This document shows positions 60,922 to 64,000 of a stretch of 64,000 nt of DNA, piece after piece. This stretch comes from Paulownia fortunei. Lineage: Eukaryota; Streptophyta; Magnoliopsida; Lamiales; Paulowniaceae. The notes under the pieces are model-generated. The model was not told the DNA's origin and searched no databases. It worked only from the letters and a program-made list of their open reading frames with translations. The position numbers and the translations under genes were made by a program. The first letter of the stretch is position 1. The number at the start of each line of letters is the position of its first letter. The stretch is taken from NCBI GenBank assembly GCA_019321725.1, contig CM033115.1:3048673-3112672 (forward strand), in the 5' to 3' direction.

Positions 60922-62213
60922 GTAATTGGATATCAACTTCCACTGCAAAACCAGAAATCTTTCAATTTAATTAAGTAGCAGTGTGAGATCAAGAAGTTTC
61001 CCAAATATGGGGACCCATTAATGGAATAAAAAAAATGAAAGAATTTATTTAATCATTTATTTGTTGATATTATGAATATATATACTATTTATTGGCAGTG
61101 GGCTTACTGTATCTATCAATAGGACGTGCATCTTTTTGATAGGGGGAGATATTATTTTATTCATTTCGTTATCATTATCCATCATATGTCAAAGACCTGT
61201 CGGTTCTTCCATTAGAGGCCTTCATGTGTAATTAGCAACCCTAGAGAACCTTTGTCCCCAAGATTAGAGGAAATTAACCCACATTAACTGTGTTTTATTT
61301 ATCTAATTTAAAGGTGTAATTATGGATCAAGATAGATCAGATAATATATATTTTTCTTGCTTGACTTGATTCTTAATTGGATTTGAGAGATCCCCTAAAA
61401 ATTTGGCTCCTTAATGTCAGAATTCAATTTCAAAATATAGCTTTTTTATGTGGGATGAAGTGTTGGAGTATTATAATAATTAGCAAGGCTTAATAGCTTT
61501 ATATATTAAGCGGATGAATGCATGCTGCAGCTGCACTAAGTGTGTATGGATGTTACCTTCAATTCCTAATAATTAATACACAAAGATAGCATAGAAAGTA
61601 AGAATTTTTGTGTGCAAACACATTGCCCGCATAATTTTGGGACATATTATCATAGAATTTCTATGAAAATTATTAATTAGGCATTTTTTTTAGTAGAAAA
61701 TTAATAAGTTCCCTTGCCATCAATTTGTGTATTAATTTTATTTTTTTTGGTTGACCTTACTAGGTTAAGGGTTTACATTAAACTAGTATGATGTGTTAGA
61801 ATTTTATTTTAAAAAATTACATACATTGTGGCATTTTCTTTGATTAATTGTGAGACCTGTGATATTAAGTTAGTGCATGTGCTTCCGGACAAAATTCTGT
61901 AGGATTGGGACTCCAAGGGTACCTACGCTATTTAGGATTAGGAGCTACAATTCAACACCTAATATTGAATTAGTTTACAACTTTTATCCTAAATGCTTGG
62001 CTCAGCTCAGCTTTCAGAAGTTTGATTATGTGAACTTTCACAAGCCACATATCGACTGTTTATTTTTATATTGGTAATATATGTAGTGTTGGAAACGAGA
62101 CACGAAAGAGAAAAGTGATAACTCAGATACTCCCTCCTTCCCAAAAACCAAAAAAAGAAAAAGGGTTTTATTTGACTCAAAATAGAATTTTAAATGAGTT
62201 GAAAAAATAAAAT

Positions 62214-62237
62214 GTATTATTATTATTATTATTATTA
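62214..62237. repeat. (TTA)n microsatellite
   Basis: About 8 trinucleotide units. Confidence 0.9.
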
Positions 62238-62639
62238 CTGCTTTCAAAAGTAACGGTCCGAGAATTTGTGATATTAAATTATTATTATAAGTTAGAGGGT
62301 GTGATTTTCTGAAAAAAAATTATAAAAAGTAAAATTTTATTTTGTAATATCTCAAAAAACATTAAAACAATTTATATTTGAGATTGAGAAAATATTATAA
62401 TTGTGTTTAAAAATATAAAAGGAGAACCCTTACAAAAGCACAAGTAGAAATGATCAATCTAACGTACTTATGATGAACCTACAGTGACAAATGTTATTGA
62501 TGAAACTACCTACAATCATGGACACCATACACAATTTTAACAAATTAGGACAATATACAAAAAATATAGTAATTATGATCCCTAACAGTATGCTAACAAG
62601 CAAAAATCCCTTCATCTATATATGATTTGGGAAATTAGA

Positions 62640-63123
62640 GCAATTGAGTTCGGTCAATTTGATATCGAGTTTAAATCATGATTTCGAGTTTGGGTACTTG
62701 AATTCGAGAAAATCTGTAACACTTGATATACGCTAAGCTTGTTAAGGCGACTTCTTGCTAAAAATCTCTAATACTTAAATCAGTTCAAATCGTATGATCA
62801 CTAAAAATAAATAGACAGAGAGAATACGAAAAGTCATATTACCTTATGACAATTTGACACAGATTAATAGTAGTTGTTCATATGGGTTTTACATGACTGG
62901 GTTTAGTTATCATAATGATTCAATAGCCACATCAGGTCCTTAGATTGATGGTTATTCGTGACAGGGTCAGCCCAACCTTAATTTTCCATGATAGGATTGG
63001 TCCACCCGATCTTTTGGTCAGGTCGGGACAGGACTCGAATAAAAAGATGTGGATCTTGGAATATTTTGATATTTAAGTAAAATAACTAGGGTAAAATGGT
63101 CAATTTTATTTTTTTACACATCA
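62640..63123 (-). mobile_element. 3' LTR of a second Tat-like gypsy element (outer border uncertain)
   Basis: On the minus strand the LTR starts TGATGTG at 63123, right after a tract whose complement is 63124-63136 (GTTGGGGGAGTAA), the same arrangement as at 13257-13270. The distal end is a guess. Confidence 0.5.
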
Positions 63124-63225
63124 TTACTCCCCCAACTTTTTGTGCATTTAATGCAAAATAAGCTTATCTGAACTATAGATCTAAATGTTCCTCCCTCATC
63201 ATCGTTAGATTCGTATGTTGTCCCA

Positions 63226-63236
63226 CTATATAAATA
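63226..63236 (+). promoter_or_regulatory. Possible TATA box driving the antisense ORF
   Basis: CTATATAAATA lies on the plus strand between the polypurine tract and the plus-strand ORF, 28 bp before an ATG at 63264 and 191 bp before the ATG at 63427. Confidence 0.35.
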
Positions 63237-63263
63237 ATATATATTTTTACCTTCATTTTTTCA

Positions 63264-64000
63264 ATGTCACTTTTGTGTAAAAATATTAGAGATCAGAGCG
63301 ACCTCAAATTTTTTATGTTTTTATCAAGATCTCCGACAAATAGGATCCAAGACAATATTTTTTATTTTTTTTTCTTTAAGTCTAATTTTTGTAGTTTTAG
63401 TTTAACATCTCATTTCCCCCTAGAAATAATGTCGTCTTGCTCTTTTTCGGAGCGAACTCATAGTGCTTTTGGCTCGCATATTCGAGTCAAAGCATCTTCA
63501 TTTGATTCCAATGACTCAAATTCAAATTTGAACTCAAGTTTTGTTAATGTCATAGGTCCTTTACAACATTCATCAATCTTTTATATGATGTAGTTCCAAA
63601 GCTTCAAACTCCCCACAACCTCGAGGACATTCCCAAAGGGAATGAAGATGGGCCAGAGTTTTGACAACTATTTTATCTCTCACGAGGATCTTGATCTTGA
63701 GTTCACGGCCCATTGGGCTTTGATATCGTTCAAAAGAGTGAGGTCACAAGTATTAGGTGTCGATTTTTTATTCCTAACAATTATAAGATAATAGTCTCCA
63801 ATCATATAAATAGGATAGACGAACCCTTGTCTTTCATACTGTCAGCTTAGAAGTTGGCCTTAGGTTTCATTTATCTCATCTCATAGAGAATATTCTTTCT
63901 AGCTTCAATGTGTGCCTTGCCCAACCCATGCCCAATTAAGTTCGTCATATGATTGGCTTTATTGTCTTGATGCATTTTTGTTTGTGTAAAGCCCTCATTT
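63264..64000 (+). pseudogene. Antisense additional ORF of the second Tat-like element, decayed, cut by window end
   Basis: The frame from 63,427 (MSSCSFSERTHSAFGSH) stops at 63593. Farther on, short frames at about 63,850-63,970 read like the same 'putative gypsy type transposon' domain as at 14.2-14.6 kb (VGLRFHLSHLI, FNVCLAQPMPN, MIGFIVLMH). Several indels and stops separate the pieces. The rest lies beyond the window. Confidence 0.55.

Larger units (their letters stand above)
59618..62600. other. 3' flank of the ALOG gene, no further gene seen
   Basis: The first several hundred bases have more balanced composition and may be 3' UTR. Further on the DNA is AT-rich, with a (TA)n run (about 60,899-60,921) and a (TTA)n run (62,214-62,237). 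No coding or RNA gene recognised. Confidence 0.5.

Noticed and set aside
1..64000. Prokaryotic-type systems (CRISPR array, operons, phage, defence islands)
   Set aside because: Spliced plant genes and plant retrotransposons fill the window. Direct repeats present are LTRs, microsatellites or MITE copies, with no spacer-repeat pattern.

Overview
The window is nuclear DNA of a flowering plant, very probably a eudicot. Its genes are split by short AT-rich introns with GT..AG borders, the intergenic DNA is AT-rich, and the mobile elements are plant types: Tat- and Athila-like Ty3/gypsy LTR elements, a Tourist-like MITE, hAT-like and other TIR elements, and a possible tRNA-derived SINE. I see no bacterial operon, CRISPR array, tRNA gene or rRNA gene. 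Species and chromosome cannot be read from the sequence.

Four protein-coding genes are well supported, all on the + strand. (1) 215-5721: the last six coding exons of an aldo-keto reductase whose 5' end lies left of the window. (2) 8697-10252: a complete three-exon CREG-like secreted FMN-binding split-barrel protein of 201 aa. (3) 21673-26616: a complete ankyrin-repeat/RING E3 ubiquitin ligase of the XBAT35 type. It has ten constitutive-looking or alternative coding exons, including a 75-nt arginine-rich cassette exon, and probably a 3'-UTR intron that holds a MITE. (4) 59018-59617: a single-exon ALOG-domain (LSH/G1-like) nuclear developmental regulator with CT-repeat tracts in its 5' leader.

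The space between genes is mobile-element debris. About 12.7-20.16 kb is a decayed Tat-lineage gypsy element in minus orientation. Its pol is degenerate and cut off at the 5' end, its 3' LTR is present, and between pol and the LTR it carries an ORF on the opposite strand. A 1.05-kb TIR element follows at 20.3-21.35 kb. The interval 36086-43004 is a complete gag-only, non-autonomous Athila-like element with two 1.9-2.0 kb LTRs, a tRNA-Asp-type primer site and a 5-bp target duplication. A second Tat-like element enters at the right edge (about 62.6-64.0 kb).

The least expected structure is a gene-free tandem segmental duplication. About 29.5-33.5 kb plus 43.0-43.7 kb is collinear with about 46.2-50.7 kb, and copy 1 was later split by the LTR insertions. 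One block of about 230 bp in it (32.18-32.41 / 48.48-48.72 kb) is much better preserved than its surroundings and has no assigned function.

The four genes have no evident functional link: metabolism, an endomembrane/secreted protein, ubiquitin signalling and organ-boundary development. Exon borders were set by reading frame and splice consensus only. Family names rest on recognition of motifs, not on a search.
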